Of a stretch of 64,000 nt of DNA, positions 1 through 7,950 are shown piece after piece (position 1 is the first letter of the stretch; the number at the start of each line of letters is the position of its first letter). Location of the stretch: assembly GCA_963839815.1 (NCBI GenBank), contig CAWIWF010000008.1:1-64000 (forward strand), written 5' to 3'. Under the pieces are notes generated by a model. That model made no database searches, was not told where the DNA came from, and worked only from the letters and a program-made list of their open reading frames with translations. This DNA comes from JACVRM01 sp963839815 (GTDB taxonomy: Bacteria > Actinomycetota > Thermoleophilia > Gaiellales > Gaiellaceae). The position numbers and the translations under genes are program-made.

Positions 1-1
1 A

Positions 2-394
2 AGAGAGGTGCTGCCACTCTGCGTTGAGCACGGCCTCGGCTTCACGCCGTTCGGTCCCCTGGCGGGCGGCTGGCTGACCGGCAAGTACCGCCGCGGCGAG
101 GCCTACCCGGAGGGGTCGCGGATGACGCAGCGTCCCGAGCCGTACCTCGGCTACGACGAGGAGCACGTCTGGAGCGCGCTCGAAGGGCTCGGCGCTCTCG
201 CCGGCGCTCGTGGCGTCGACATGGCGACGCTCGCCTTCGCGTGGCTCTTCGGCGACGCTCGCGTCAGCGCGGTCGTGGTCGGCCCGCGCCGGCCCGACCA
301 GCTCGAGCCTGCACTTCGCGGCCTCGAATTGGTGCTGACGGCCGCCGAGCGGGACGAGCTCACGGCGCTCTTCGACTGGGTGCGACCGGGATAG
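2..394 (+). CDS. Aldo/keto reductase, C-terminal part
   Basis: The gene begins upstream of the window and is open from base 2. The visible ~130 residues are the C-terminal third of an NADPH-dependent aldo/keto reductase (TIM barrel): a GPLAGGWLTGKY segment typical of the family, then the cofactor-binding end with SAVVVGPRRPDQL, which matches the usual 'IxGxRxxxQL' pattern. The TAG stop (392-394) also forms the start of the -10-like box for the next gene. Substrate cannot be told. Family assignment is secure; function is not. Confidence 0.85.
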   Translation, partial: REVLPLCVEHGLGFTPFGPLAGGWLTGKYRRGEAYPEGSRMTQRPEPYLGYDEEHVWSALEGLGALAGARGVDMATLAFAWLFGDARVSAVVVGPRRPDQLEPALRGLELVLTAAERDELTALFDWVRPG

Positions 395-397
395 AGT
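392..397 (+). promoter_or_regulatory. -10-like box (TAGAGT), leaderless type
   Basis: TAGAGT lies 8 nt upstream of the ATG at 406 with no Shine-Dalgarno between, so a transcript would start at or next to the start codon. The same hexamer precedes the genes at 6697 and 35014. It overlaps the stop codon of the preceding gene. Confidence 0.5.
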
Positions 398-405
398 CGG
401 CCCGC

Positions 406-1383
406 ATGCTCGTTCTCAGCTACCACGACGTCGAGCGGCTGCTGCCGATGGCCGAGTGCATCGACGTCATGGCAGACGCGCTCACGGCGCTTGCTCGTGG
501 CGAGATGTACCAGCCGCTGCGCTCCATCGCCAAGCCGCCGGACGCGGCGGGGCTGATCGGGCTGATGCCCGCGTATCGCGGCGGCGACAGGCCTGCCTTC
601 GCGCTCAAGGCGATCAACGTCATGCCCGACAACCCGCGGCGGCACGGGCTCGACACCCACCAGGGGGTCGTGCTGCTCTCGGACGGCGAGACCGGGGTCG
701 TGGACGCAGTCGTCAACGCCGCGGCGATCACGGAGATCCGGACGGCCGCAGTCTCGGGTGCCGCGACACGGGTGCTCGCGCGCGAGGACGCGCGGGTGCT
801 GGCCGTGCTCGGCGCGGGTGCCCAGGCACGCTCGCACCTGCGGGCGATGGCCGCCGTGCGCACCTGGGAGCACGCACGGATCTGGGCGCGAGACGCCGAG
901 CAGTCGCGCCGCCTGGCGGACGAGCTCGAGCTGCCGTTCGGCCTGGCGGTGGTCGGGAGCGCCGAGGAAGCGCTGCGCGACGCCGACGTGATCGTCACCG
1001 CCACCGCGTCGCCCGAACCGGTCGTCGAGCGGCCCTGGGTTGCGAGCGGCGCGCACATCAACGCCGTCGGTGCCTGCTTCCCTCACACCCGCGAGCTCGA
1101 TGCCGCCACGGTGGCTGCGGCAACCCTCTTCGTCGATCGGCGCGAGTCGGCGGAGAACGAGGCCGGCGACTACCTGCTCGCAGTCCAGGAGGGTGCCATC
1201 GGGGCGGATCACATCCGTGCCGAGCTCGGAGACGTCCTCGCGGGGTCGCACCCGGGGCGGACCTCGACCGACGAGCTGACGATCTTCAAGTCCCTCGGCA
1301 TCGCCGTCGAGGACCTTGCCGCGGCCGACCACGTCGTCCGCAAGGCCCGCGAGCTCGGCGTCGGCGCCGAGGTCTCGCTCTGA
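406..1383 (+). CDS. Ornithine cyclodeaminase / mu-crystallin family protein
   Basis: A 325-residue protein of normal family length. The Rossmann NAD(P)-binding motif VLGAGAQARSHL is at about residues 134-145. A conserved substrate-side Lys sits in FALKAINV (K68) and an Arg in ITEIRTAA (R112). The family includes ornithine cyclodeaminase, ketimine reductases, and EutC of ectoine breakdown. The start is the ATG at 406, just after the -10-like box. The gene overlaps the next by 4 nt (CTGA), so the two are probably translationally coupled and metabolically linked. A cyclodeaminase/imine reductase next to a PLP lyase suggests use of a diamino or imino acid; the exact substrate is unknown. Confidence 0.85.
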   Translation: MLVLSYHDVERLLPMAECIDVMADALTALARGEMYQPLRSIAKPPDAAGLIGLMPAYRGGDRPAFALKAINVMPDNPRRHGLDTHQGVVLLSDGETGVVDAVVNAAAITEIRTAAVSGAATRVLAREDARVLAVLGAGAQARSHLRAMAAVRTWEHARIWARDAEQSRRLADELELPFGLAVVGSAEEALRDADVIVTATASPEPVVERPWVASGAHINAVGACFPHTRELDAATVAAATLFVDRRESAENEAGDYLLAVQEGAIGADHIRAELGDVLAGSHPGRTSTDELTIFKSLGIAVEDLAAADHVVRKARELGVGAEVSL

Positions 1384-2324
1384 TCGGGCTCGAGGCCATC
1401 CGGCAGGCCCAGGCGACGCTCGCCGGCACGGCCGTCCGGACGCCGCTCATCCCTCTCGAGTTAGGTTTGGCGCAAACCATCCATCTCAAACTGGAGACGT
1501 TGCAACCGATTGGCTCGTTCAAGATTCGCGGCGCGGTCAATGCCGCACGCTCGGCGTCGCGGGAGGCCGTGGCCGACGGGCTCGTGACCGCGAGCGCCGG
1601 CAACATGGCGCAGGGAGTGGCCTGGGCCGCGCGCGAGCTCGGGGTCGAGGCGACGATCGTCGTGCCCGACACCGCGCCAGAGACGAAGCTGGCGGCGATC
1701 GAGCGGCTCGGCGGCCGCGCGGTGCCCGTTCCCTTCGACGACTGGTGGCGGGCGCTCGAGACGCACCGCTTCGACGGTGCCGAGGGCCTGTTCATCCATC
1801 CGGTCGAGAACGACTGGGTCATGGCCGGCAACGGGACGATCGGCCTCGAGCTCGTCGAGGACCTGCCGGACGTCGACACGGTGATCGTGCCCGTCGGCGG
1901 CGGCGGCCTGCTGGTGGGCATCGCGAGCGCCGTGAAGGCGCTACGGCCGGACGTGCGTGTCGTGGCGGTGCAGCCGGAGACGGCGGCCCCGCTGGCCGCG
2001 GCGCTGCGGCGCGGCGAGCCGGTCGAGATCGACTACCGGCCCACGTGGATCGACGGCGCCGGAGCCAAGGTGATCCTGCGCGACATGTGGCCGCTCCTGC
2101 AGGAGGTGGTCGACGACGCTGTCGTCGTGACGCTGGACGAGGTGGCCGCAGCCGTGCGTCTGCTCGCCGAGCGCGTGCGCGTGATCGCCGAAGGAGCAGG
2201 CGCCCTGTCGGTCGCGGCGGCCCTGTCGGGCCGGGCGGGGGCGGGCACGATCGCCTGCATCGTCTCGGGCGGCAACATCGACGCTGCCGTGCTCTGCCGC
2301 ATCCTCAGCGGCGAGCACCCCTGA
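1380..2324 (+). CDS. Threonine dehydratase-like PLP enzyme, CTG start
   Basis: Fold-type II PLP enzyme of 314 residues (catalytic domain only, no ACT domain). The Schiff-base lysine is in SFKIRGA (K48), a Gly-rich phosphate loop VGGGGLL is near residues 171-177, and the C-terminal IVSGGNID segment is typical of threonine/serine dehydratases and EutB-like enzymes. No ATG, GTG or TTG lies where the N-terminus must be. The frame opens at a CTG that overlaps the previous stop as CTGA, giving an N-terminus (IGLEAIRQAQ..RTPL) that aligns with family members. It could be threonine ammonia-lyase, serine racemase, or the partner of the cyclodeaminase in a catabolic route. Confidence 0.82.
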   Translation: MIGLEAIRQAQATLAGTAVRTPLIPLELGLAQTIHLKLETLQPIGSFKIRGAVNAARSASREAVADGLVTASAGNMAQGVAWAARELGVEATIVVPDTAPETKLAAIERLGGRAVPVPFDDWWRALETHRFDGAEGLFIHPVENDWVMAGNGTIGLELVEDLPDVDTVIVPVGGGGLLVGIASAVKALRPDVRVVAVQPETAAPLAAALRRGEPVEIDYRPTWIDGAGAKVILRDMWPLLQEVVDDAVVVTLDEVAAAVRLLAERVRVIAEGAGALSVAAALSGRAGAGTIACIVSGGNIDAAVLCRILSGEHP

Positions 2325-2378
2325 GCTCGACCGCCGCGGTCGTCGAGCTGCGCCAAACTGCAGCGCGACGCCGACTCT

Positions 2379-2393
2379 GTGGCTGGCAGCCAC
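2379..2393. repeat. GTGGCTG-g-CAGCCAC palindrome
   Basis: A perfect 7-bp inverted repeat around one base in the gap between convergent genes. The same palindrome (with A in the centre) occurs at 19250-19264. A second hairpin, GCTGCGCT/AGCGCAGC (2425-2448), follows it and overlaps the 3' end of the minus-strand gene. Together they could terminate both genes. Confidence 0.4.
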
Positions 2394-2438
2394 GTGCTCG
2401 CCGAGCTGCGCCGAGCTCAGGGCGGCTGCGCTGAGGGG

Positions 2439-3608
2439 CTAGCGCAGCTGCCGCGCCGGGACGAACTGGACGCGGCCCTTATGTCGCGTGGTCATGCGAT
2501 ACGAGTGCACGAGCCCGGCCGCCTCCAGCTGGGCGAAGACCGGCCCGCGTCCGGTCGTCCCGATCCGCTGTTCGCTCCCCGTCACGAGCGCGGTCAGGAC
2601 GATGCTCGTGTCGAGCACGGAGACGACCCGACGCGCGTCGGCGTCCTGGAGCCGGAAGCGAGCGAGCGGCGCGCGGCAGGACGCGGCCGAGGAGCCGACC
2701 GGGTAGGTGCAGCGTGGCACGACCACGGGCGCGCCGGCAGGGGCACGAAGCGTCCGCTTGAGCGCCCCGGAGACGGGGTCGTACACGCGCAGCTCCAGCG
2801 TGGCGCCCAGCGCGGGCACCACCGCGGGCCCGACGGCGACCACGAGGTCGGCCGGGCCGAGCACGGCGCCGCGTACCTCGCCGAGCGCGAACGCGAACGT
2901 TCGCAGCACCTGGCCGCCGGCGCGACGCACCTCGAGCGAGCCGTTGCCCCGGGCCACCAGGATGCGTCCGGCTGCGACTCCGAGCACCGCCAGCTCGTCT
3001 GGCGCGGATGCGAGCAGCGTGCGCTTGCCGGAGGCTCCGTCGAGCCGCCAGAGCCGCCCGTTGAGCGGCGTCCGCGGCGTCGCCGCCGGCGGGCAGGCAC
3101 GGAAGGCGACCTCGCCGACCCCGTCGCAGGCAATCCAGGTCGAGTAGACGAGCAGGCTTGCGTCGCCGTGGACGTGGCCGACGTAGTCGCCGCCGCCCGA
3201 GTCCGCGTCCCTGCGCGCGGTCAGGACGCGCCGGGCTTCCTTCGGCCGCGTGAGCGACGCGATCCAGAGCGCCGACTCGCGCTGGTTGCCGCCGACGTCG
3301 GTCACCCAGGCGGCCCGCGTCCCGGCCACGCCGGCGAAGAGCACCGAGCGACCGGTGCTCGACGCGGGGCAGGAGCCTGTCCGCCCGAGCCCGCGGAGCG
3401 TCGGGCGAGCCGGGTTCCACGCGAGCACCCGCTCGCAGCGACCAGGGCTGAATGCGGTCATGACGGCCACCGTGCTGCCGTCCATGGCCAGACCCTCGAC
3501 GGGATTGGCGGTCTGGAGCACGCGTGCCGGTGTGGCGGCCGACGCGGCCAACCCACCGACGAGCGCCACGGCGAGGGCGGCCGTCAGGGGCACGAGGCGA
3601 AGGCTCAT
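2439..3608 (-). CDS. Secreted hypothetical protein (possible beta-propeller)
   Basis: A 389-residue protein with a clear signal peptide (MSLRLVPLTAALAVALVGGLA, cleavage near ASAA). The mature part has repeated short beta-rich blocks of the type 'GTRAAWVTD', 'GRLWRLDGASGKR', 'TLELRVYDPVSGAL', which look like propeller blades, and two Cys that could form disulfides. I do not recognise the family. The start ATG is supported by a TACAGT box 6 nt upstream. It is convergent with the PLP enzyme gene and probably monocistronic. Confidence 0.65.
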   Translation of the reverse strand: MSLRLVPLTAALAVALVGGLAASAATPARVLQTANPVEGLAMDGSTVAVMTAFSPGRCERVLAWNPARPTLRGLGRTGSCPASSTGRSVLFAGVAGTRAAWVTDVGGNQRESALWIASLTRPKEARRVLTARRDADSGGGDYVGHVHGDASLLVYSTWIACDGVGEVAFRACPPAATPRTPLNGRLWRLDGASGKRTLLASAPDELAVLGVAAGRILVARGNGSLEVRRAGGQVLRTFAFALGEVRGAVLGPADLVVAVGPAVVPALGATLELRVYDPVSGALKRTLRAPAGAPVVVPRCTYPVGSSAASCRAPLARFRLQDADARRVVSVLDTSIVLTALVTGSEQRIGTTGRGPVFAQLEAAGLVHSYRMTTRHKGRVQFVPARQLR

Positions 3609-3614
3609 GCGCGG

Positions 3615-3620
3615 ACTGTA
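3615..3620 (-). promoter_or_regulatory. -10-like box (TACAGT), leaderless type
   Basis: TACAGT on the minus strand ends 6 nt before the ATG at 3608; no ribosome-binding site fits in between. Confidence 0.45.
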
Positions 3621-3659
3621 AACGACCGCTGTAAGCGATCTGGCGGCAGCCTGTAAGCG

Positions 3660-4730
3660 TCAGGCCGAGCCGAAGACCTGCATCGGCAGCCCGGAGAGAG
3701 GCTCCCCGCCGTCCGGGGTGACGAGCCACGTCTCCTGCATGTAGAGGCAGCCCTGCCCGTCCGGCGTGATCGCGTGTGGGTGCATCGAGAGCACCATGTT
3801 TGTGGCCAGCTCCGTCTCGATGCCCTCGCCGATCTTCGGGTGCTCGATCATGGTCATGCCGATCGAGTGCCCGGTGACGTGCCCGAGGTGGTACCCGCGG
3901 TCGTGGAACCCCTGCGAGACGGCACGGTGGACGTCGTGTGCGGTCGCGCCCGGCCGCAACGCAGCGCGGGCGGCGTCGAAGTACTCCACGTAGGCCTCCA
4001 GCATGCGGCGGCCGTCGTCGTCGGGCTCGCCGATCGCACGCGACACCTCGACCCAGTGCCCGCCCGGTCCTGCGATCTCGAGCGACGGCAGGCAGAAGTC
4101 GCCGAGCGGGAGGTCGCGGCGGGCGACGGCGAACTCGGGTCCCGTCAGCACCATGTCCATGGTCAGCCGCCCGCAGCCTTCCCGGACGAAGTAGTCCTCG
4201 CACGGCGCCATCACCTCGGCGGCGCTGCGACCCGGCGCGTAGTGCTCGAGGAAGATCCGGAAGCCCTCGGTGTTGATGCGCACGCTGTCGCGCACCGACT
4301 GAACCTCGGCGTCGCTCTTGACCGCGCGGGCGAGATCGAACTCCTCGTCGAACGCGACGATCTCGGCCGCCTCGGCGAGCGCTCGGTAGTCGCGCACGGT
4401 CATCACGTAGTCAAGCCCGTAGACGCCGACCCGGCGGCCGCGCAGGCGGTCCGCGAGCCACTCGCCGGGATGCGGCGCGAAGACCTGCTCGGCGATCCGG
4501 TTCGCATCGTGCTCGCCCACGTAGCGGGCCTCGGCGGGGAAGACGATCGCCGGCTCGCCCTCGACGGGGATGACCACGTAGGCATAGCGGTGGACGATCG
4601 TGAAGCCCGAGAGATAGGTGACGGCACCCTCGAAGCCCGTGTACTCGCTGCCGGCGACGACGACCGCATCGAGCCCTGCCCGCTCGGCAGCGGCCCGGAC
4701 GTTCGCGTGCCGGCGGCTCAGCTCGTCCAC
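3660..4730 (-). CDS. M24 (creatinase / ectoine-hydrolase-like) family protein
   Basis: A 356-residue protein with the creatinase N-terminal domain (about 1-140) and a pita-bread M24 domain (about 145-356). The metal ligands of true M24 aminopeptidases are not conserved. The two Asp are Glu (E219 in LEIAGPGG and E229 in WVEVSRAIG), and the Glu that follows the conserved His is replaced by His in SMHPH (H317). His (GHVTGHSIG, 284/288) and the last Glu (MQETW, E333) remain. This points to a metal-independent C-N hydrolase such as creatinase or ectoine hydrolase rather than a peptidase. The GTG start at 4730 gives a 13-nt overlap with the upstream reductase gene, so the three minus-strand genes form an operon. 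Confidence 0.75.
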   Translation of the reverse strand: MDELSRRHANVRAAAERAGLDAVVVAGSEYTGFEGAVTYLSGFTIVHRYAYVVIPVEGEPAIVFPAEARYVGEHDANRIAEQVFAPHPGEWLADRLRGRRVGVYGLDYVMTVRDYRALAEAAEIVAFDEEFDLARAVKSDAEVQSVRDSVRINTEGFRIFLEHYAPGRSAAEVMAPCEDYFVREGCGRLTMDMVLTGPEFAVARRDLPLGDFCLPSLEIAGPGGHWVEVSRAIGEPDDDGRRMLEAYVEYFDAARAALRPGATAHDVHRAVSQGFHDRGYHLGHVTGHSIGMTMIEHPKIGEGIETELATNMVLSMHPHAITPDGQGCLYMQETWLVTPDGGEPLSGLPMQVFGSA

Positions 4731-5644
4731 GATGCCTCCAAGCCTCGCACGAGCGCGGCGATGGCGTCGTTGAGCGGGGTCGCCACGCCGTGGTCGCGGC
4801 CGAAGCGGGCGATGCCGCCGTTGAGCCAGGCGACCTCGGTCGGCCGGCGCGCCTCGACGTCCTGCAGCATCGACGCCTTGTGGTCGTAGGCGACGTCCGG
4901 GCGGGCGGCGTGATCGATGAGCTCCTCGGGATCGGCGTCGAGCTCGATCTCCTGGGCCGCGCAGACGGCCTTGCCCTCGTCGACGAGCCCGGTGACGAGC
5001 GCACGCAGGTCCGGTCGTTCGCACACGCGGCCGTGGGTGAGGCCGGTCAAGGCGCCGACCGGGTTGGTGGCGGCGTTGAAGATCACCTTGCGCCACTGGG
5101 CGCCGCGCGCGTCGGGCACGGCCGTGGTCGGCATGCCGGCGCGCGTGCAGGCGTCGGCGAGCCGGGCGATCTCCTCGGCGCGTGCCGGCTTCGGCTCGAA
5201 CGGGCCGATCGTCGTGTCGCCGGCGACGTCCCACTGCACGTGGCCGGGCTCGAGGATGCGGCCGGCGGGAAAGGTGGTGCCGCGGATCACCCGAGAGGCG
5301 TGCTCGGCGATCGCCTCCTCGTTACCGACGCCGTTCTGGACGGAGAGCACGGCGCCGTCCGCGAAGGCGCCCGCGGTGGCGGCGATCGCGGCGGAGGTGT
5401 GCATCGCCTTGGTCGCGACGATGCCGAAGTCGCAGGCCGGGAGCTCGTCCGCATCCGTGGTCGCGCGGGGCCGGCCGACGACATCGCTCACGCCGGAGAG
5501 GCGCAGCCCGGTCTCGTTGATGGCCGCCACATGCGCCTCGCTGACGTCGTAGGCCCAGACCTCGACGTCGTCCAGGCGTGCCAGGTGGGCCGCGAACAGC
5601 GACCCGACCGCACCGCAGCCGACGACGCAGAGCCTCACGAGCAC
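4718..5644 (-). CDS. Ketopantoate reductase-family protein (copy 1)
   Basis: A 308-residue member of the ApbA/PanE family: N-terminal Rossmann motif VVGCGAVGSLFAAHL and the C-terminal helical domain, with the catalytic-type Lys in WRKVIFNAATNP. The neighbouring gene upstream encodes a paralogue. Real PanE is usually single-copy with pantothenate genes; here the pair is coupled to an M24 protein and lies beside uptake genes, so another 2-oxo or imino acid substrate is more likely. The GTG start at 5644 could also be the GTG six bases downstream. Confidence 0.8.
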   Translation of the reverse strand: MLVRLCVVGCGAVGSLFAAHLARLDDVEVWAYDVSEAHVAAINETGLRLSGVSDVVGRPRATTDADELPACDFGIVATKAMHTSAAIAATAGAFADGAVLSVQNGVGNEEAIAEHASRVIRGTTFPAGRILEPGHVQWDVAGDTTIGPFEPKPARAEEIARLADACTRAGMPTTAVPDARGAQWRKVIFNAATNPVGALTGLTHGRVCERPDLRALVTGLVDEGKAVCAAQEIELDADPEELIDHAARPDVAYDHKASMLQDVEARRPTEVAWLNGGIARFGRDHGVATPLNDAIAALVRGLEASWTS

Positions 5645-5720
5645 CTCTCAGCCGCCGCGTGGCTCGCGGCGTCGCGGCGAGACGGAGGCGCCGCGGTGTC
5701 CTTCGCGACGGCGAGCGCGC

Positions 5721-6671
5721 TCACGCGGCTGCCTCGCGCGCGCGCACGAGCCGGTGCATCGCCCGGTGGAGGGGCACCTCGACGCCGTGGCGCTCCGCTT
5801 CGCGGACGAGCGCGCCGGTGATGAAGTCGACCTCGGTGCGGCGGTTCGAGCGCACGTCCTCGAGCATCGAGGGCACATGCGCGTAGTGGCCCGAGGCCGC
5901 CTCCGTCTGGCCGCGCTGGACTGCATGGACGTTCATCTCCCAGGGATCCTCGTGCAACCTGACGCCGGCCGCGGCCGCCACCCGCTTGCCCTCGTCCATC
6001 AGCTCGCGGACGAGCAGGCCCAGGTCAGTCGGCTCGTCGACGGCAGCGAAGGCTCCGACGTGGGGGAGGTTGGTGACCGCGGCAACCGTGTTGACCGTCG
6101 CGTTGAAGATCAGCTTCGACCACTGGGCGGGCCGGAGGTCGTCGAACGCCCGTGCCTGCAGGCCGGCCTCGCGCAGCAGCTCGGCCACCGCCTCCACGGC
6201 AGCGGGCGTGAGCGTGTCCTCGTAGGGCCCCATCCAGGTCTCCGTGTCGAGCTCGTACTCGACGTGCGCATCCGAGTGGCGGACGCCGCTCATGAAGGTG
6301 ACCGCCGAGATGAGCGGCCAGTCGCCGTGACGGCGGACGAGCTCCTCGGCGCCGAGGCCGTTCTGGATCGTCATCACCGTGGCGCCCTCGCCTCGACCCG
6401 ACAGGCGCGCGGCCGCGTCCTCGACCTCCGTTGCCTTGGTCGCGATGATCGCCAGGTCGAACGGGCCGAGCTCGGCCGGGTCGGCTGTCGCTTCCACCGC
6501 CGCCGTGAAGTCGCCCTTGCCGGAGACGCGCAGGCCGTCGCGGCGCAGCGCCTCCGCATGCTCGGGCCGCCGGGTCAGCACCGACACGTCGGCGACGCGG
6601 GCGAGATGGGCGGCGTACAGGCTGCCGATCACTCCGGCGCCGACGACGCAGACGTTCGTTCGCGCGGTCAT
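5721..6671 (-). CDS. Ketopantoate reductase-family protein (copy 2)
   Basis: A 316-residue ApbA/PanE-type dehydrogenase: Rossmann VVGAGVIGSLYAAHL and catalytic Lys in WSKLIFNATVN. It is a paralogue of the downstream gene (same motif order, similar length), so they arose by tandem duplication. First gene of the minus-strand operon KPR2-KPR1-M24. The ATG at 6671 is preceded by TAATGT 9 nt away. The start lies only 25 bp from the divergent DsrE-like gene. Confidence 0.8.
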   Translation of the reverse strand: MTARTNVCVVGAGVIGSLYAAHLARVADVSVLTRRPEHAEALRRDGLRVSGKGDFTAAVEATADPAELGPFDLAIIATKATEVEDAAARLSGRGEGATVMTIQNGLGAEELVRRHGDWPLISAVTFMSGVRHSDAHVEYELDTETWMGPYEDTLTPAAVEAVAELLREAGLQARAFDDLRPAQWSKLIFNATVNTVAAVTNLPHVGAFAAVDEPTDLGLLVRELMDEGKRVAAAAGVRLHEDPWEMNVHAVQRGQTEAASGHYAHVPSMLEDVRSNRRTEVDFITGALVREAERHGVEVPLHRAMHRLVRAREAAA

Positions 6672-6680
6672 GCTCGCGGC

Positions 6681-6690
6681 ACATTAGAGT
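6681..6690. promoter_or_regulatory. Overlapping divergent -10 boxes
   Basis: ACATTAGAGT contains TAATGT for the minus-strand reductase operon (6686-6681) and TAGAGT for the plus-strand DsrE gene (6685-6690). The two hexamers share two bases. RNA polymerase could not open both at once, so the two units should compete. Confidence 0.45.
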
Positions 6691-6696
6691 CGCGGC

Positions 6697-7056
6697 GTGG
6701 CCAAGATCCTCGTTCACGTCACGCACGGCCCTGAACACCCCACCCGAGCGGCGCTCGGCTTCCTGGTTGCGAAGGCGGCGGCCGGCGAGGGGCACGAGGT
6801 GACGATGTTCCTCGCGGGCGACGCCGTGCAGCTCCTGCGCGACTCGGTGCTCGACAGTCTCAACGGGCTCGGCACGGGCTCGCTGCGCGAGTCATACGAC
6901 GCGGTGGTTGCCTCCGGTGCCCGGATCTATGCGTCCGGTATGTCTGCGAAGGCGCGAGGCGTCGGCGAGGGTGACCTCGAGGGCAAGGCCGAGCCGGCGA
7001 TGCCCGACGTGCTCGTCCGCCTGGCGCTCGAGCACGACCGCATGTTCACCTACTAG
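6697..7056 (+). CDS. DsrE/DsrF-like family protein without cysteine
   Basis: A 119-residue protein of the DsrE fold. It opens with a strand KILVHVTHGP, then a helix with ARAALGFLVAKAAAGEGHEVTMFLAGDAV, and ends with the IYASGMSAKARG segment where sulfur-relay members carry their reactive Cys. Here that position is Ser/Ala, and the whole protein has no Cys. It therefore cannot be a classical persulfide carrier. GTG start at 6697, with a TAGAGT box 6 nt upstream. Followed 23 bp later by the EamA gene, probably in one transcript. Confidence 0.7.
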   Translation: MAKILVHVTHGPEHPTRAALGFLVAKAAAGEGHEVTMFLAGDAVQLLRDSVLDSLNGLGTGSLRESYDAVVASGARIYASGMSAKARGVGEGDLEGKAEPAMPDVLVRLALEHDRMFTY

Positions 7057-7079
7057 CCGCCCCGAGCGCGAGCGAGCCG

Positions 7080-7940
7080 ATGGCGGTCGCCCTCGCCTGT
7101 GCGTCCGCCGTGCTGTTCGGAGCCGCCACGGTCGCGATCCGGCTCGGGCTGCGGCGGAGCCCCGATCCCGTGCACGGCGCGCTCGTCACGGCGGTGGTCG
7201 CCTTCCTCGTCGCCGCGACGGCGGTGGCGATCACGACCACCGAGGTGTCGCTCGAGGAGCTCTGGCCGTTCGCGCTCGCCGGACTGCTCGCACCGGGGCT
7301 GTCGCAGATCCTGTTCGTCGCCGCAGTCGGTGCGGCCGGGCCCGCGCGCGTCTCGGTCGTCGTGGGTTCCGCGCCGCTCGTCTCCGTCGTCCTCGCGGTC
7401 GCGTTCCTCGGCGAGCCGGTCGAGGCGGCGCTCGTGGCCGGCGCGGTGCTGATCGTGCTCGGCGGGCTGGCCCTCGTCGGCGAGCGCGTGCGACCGGCCG
7501 ACTTCCGTGCGATCGGCGCGCTGCTCGCTGCGGCGACCACCGTGCTCTTCGCGACGAGGGACACCCTGGTGCGCTGGCTCGCCGAGGAGACCACGGCGGC
7601 GCCACTCGCAGCCGCGGCGGCCGCGCTGCTGACGGGATCCGTGTGCATGGTCGTGTTCGCGCTGCTGGCGCGCGGTCGCGCCGGGCGCGGTCCAGTCGGC
7701 CTGGCCTTCGCCGCTCTCGCTCCGGCGGGCGTCCTCTTCGGGCTCTCCTACGTCTCGCTCTTCGAGGCGTACGAGCGCGGCCGCGTCACGGTCGTGAGCC
7801 CGCTCGTCGCCACCGAGTCGCTCTGGGGCGTGCTGATCTCGGTGCTGCTCCTCCGCCGCAGCGAGCTCGTCGGGCCGCGGCTGGTCGCCGGTGCGCTGCT
7901 CGTCGTCGCGGGCGGCACCCTCATCGGCGCGTTCCGCTGA
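7080..7940 (+). CDS. EamA-family (DMT) transporter
   Basis: A 286-residue, ten-helix membrane protein made of two EamA repeats (about 1-135 and 150-286), each with the typical small-residue helices and a 'EPVEAALVAGAVLIVLGG' / 'ELVGPRLVAGALLVVAGG' end. The family exports or imports metabolites such as amino acids. It is likely cotranscribed with the DsrE-like gene. The ATG at 7080 gives a full first helix. Its stop is followed by a cluster of hairpin repeats. Confidence 0.85.
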   Translation: MAVALACASAVLFGAATVAIRLGLRRSPDPVHGALVTAVVAFLVAATAVAITTTEVSLEELWPFALAGLLAPGLSQILFVAAVGAAGPARVSVVVGSAPLVSVVLAVAFLGEPVEAALVAGAVLIVLGGLALVGERVRPADFRAIGALLAAATTVLFATRDTLVRWLAEETTAAPLAAAAAALLTGSVCMVVFALLARGRAGRGPVGLAFAALAPAGVLFGLSYVSLFEAYERGRVTVVSPLVATESLWGVLISVLLLRRSELVGPRLVAGALLVVAGGTLIGAFR

Positions 7941-7950
7941 GCCCGCGGAC

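Noticed and set aside
406..4730. Naming the genes eutC, eutB and doeA
   Set aside because: The resemblance is at family level only. Specific ectoine genes (deacetylase, transaminase, asnC-type regulator) are absent, so symbols are not justified.
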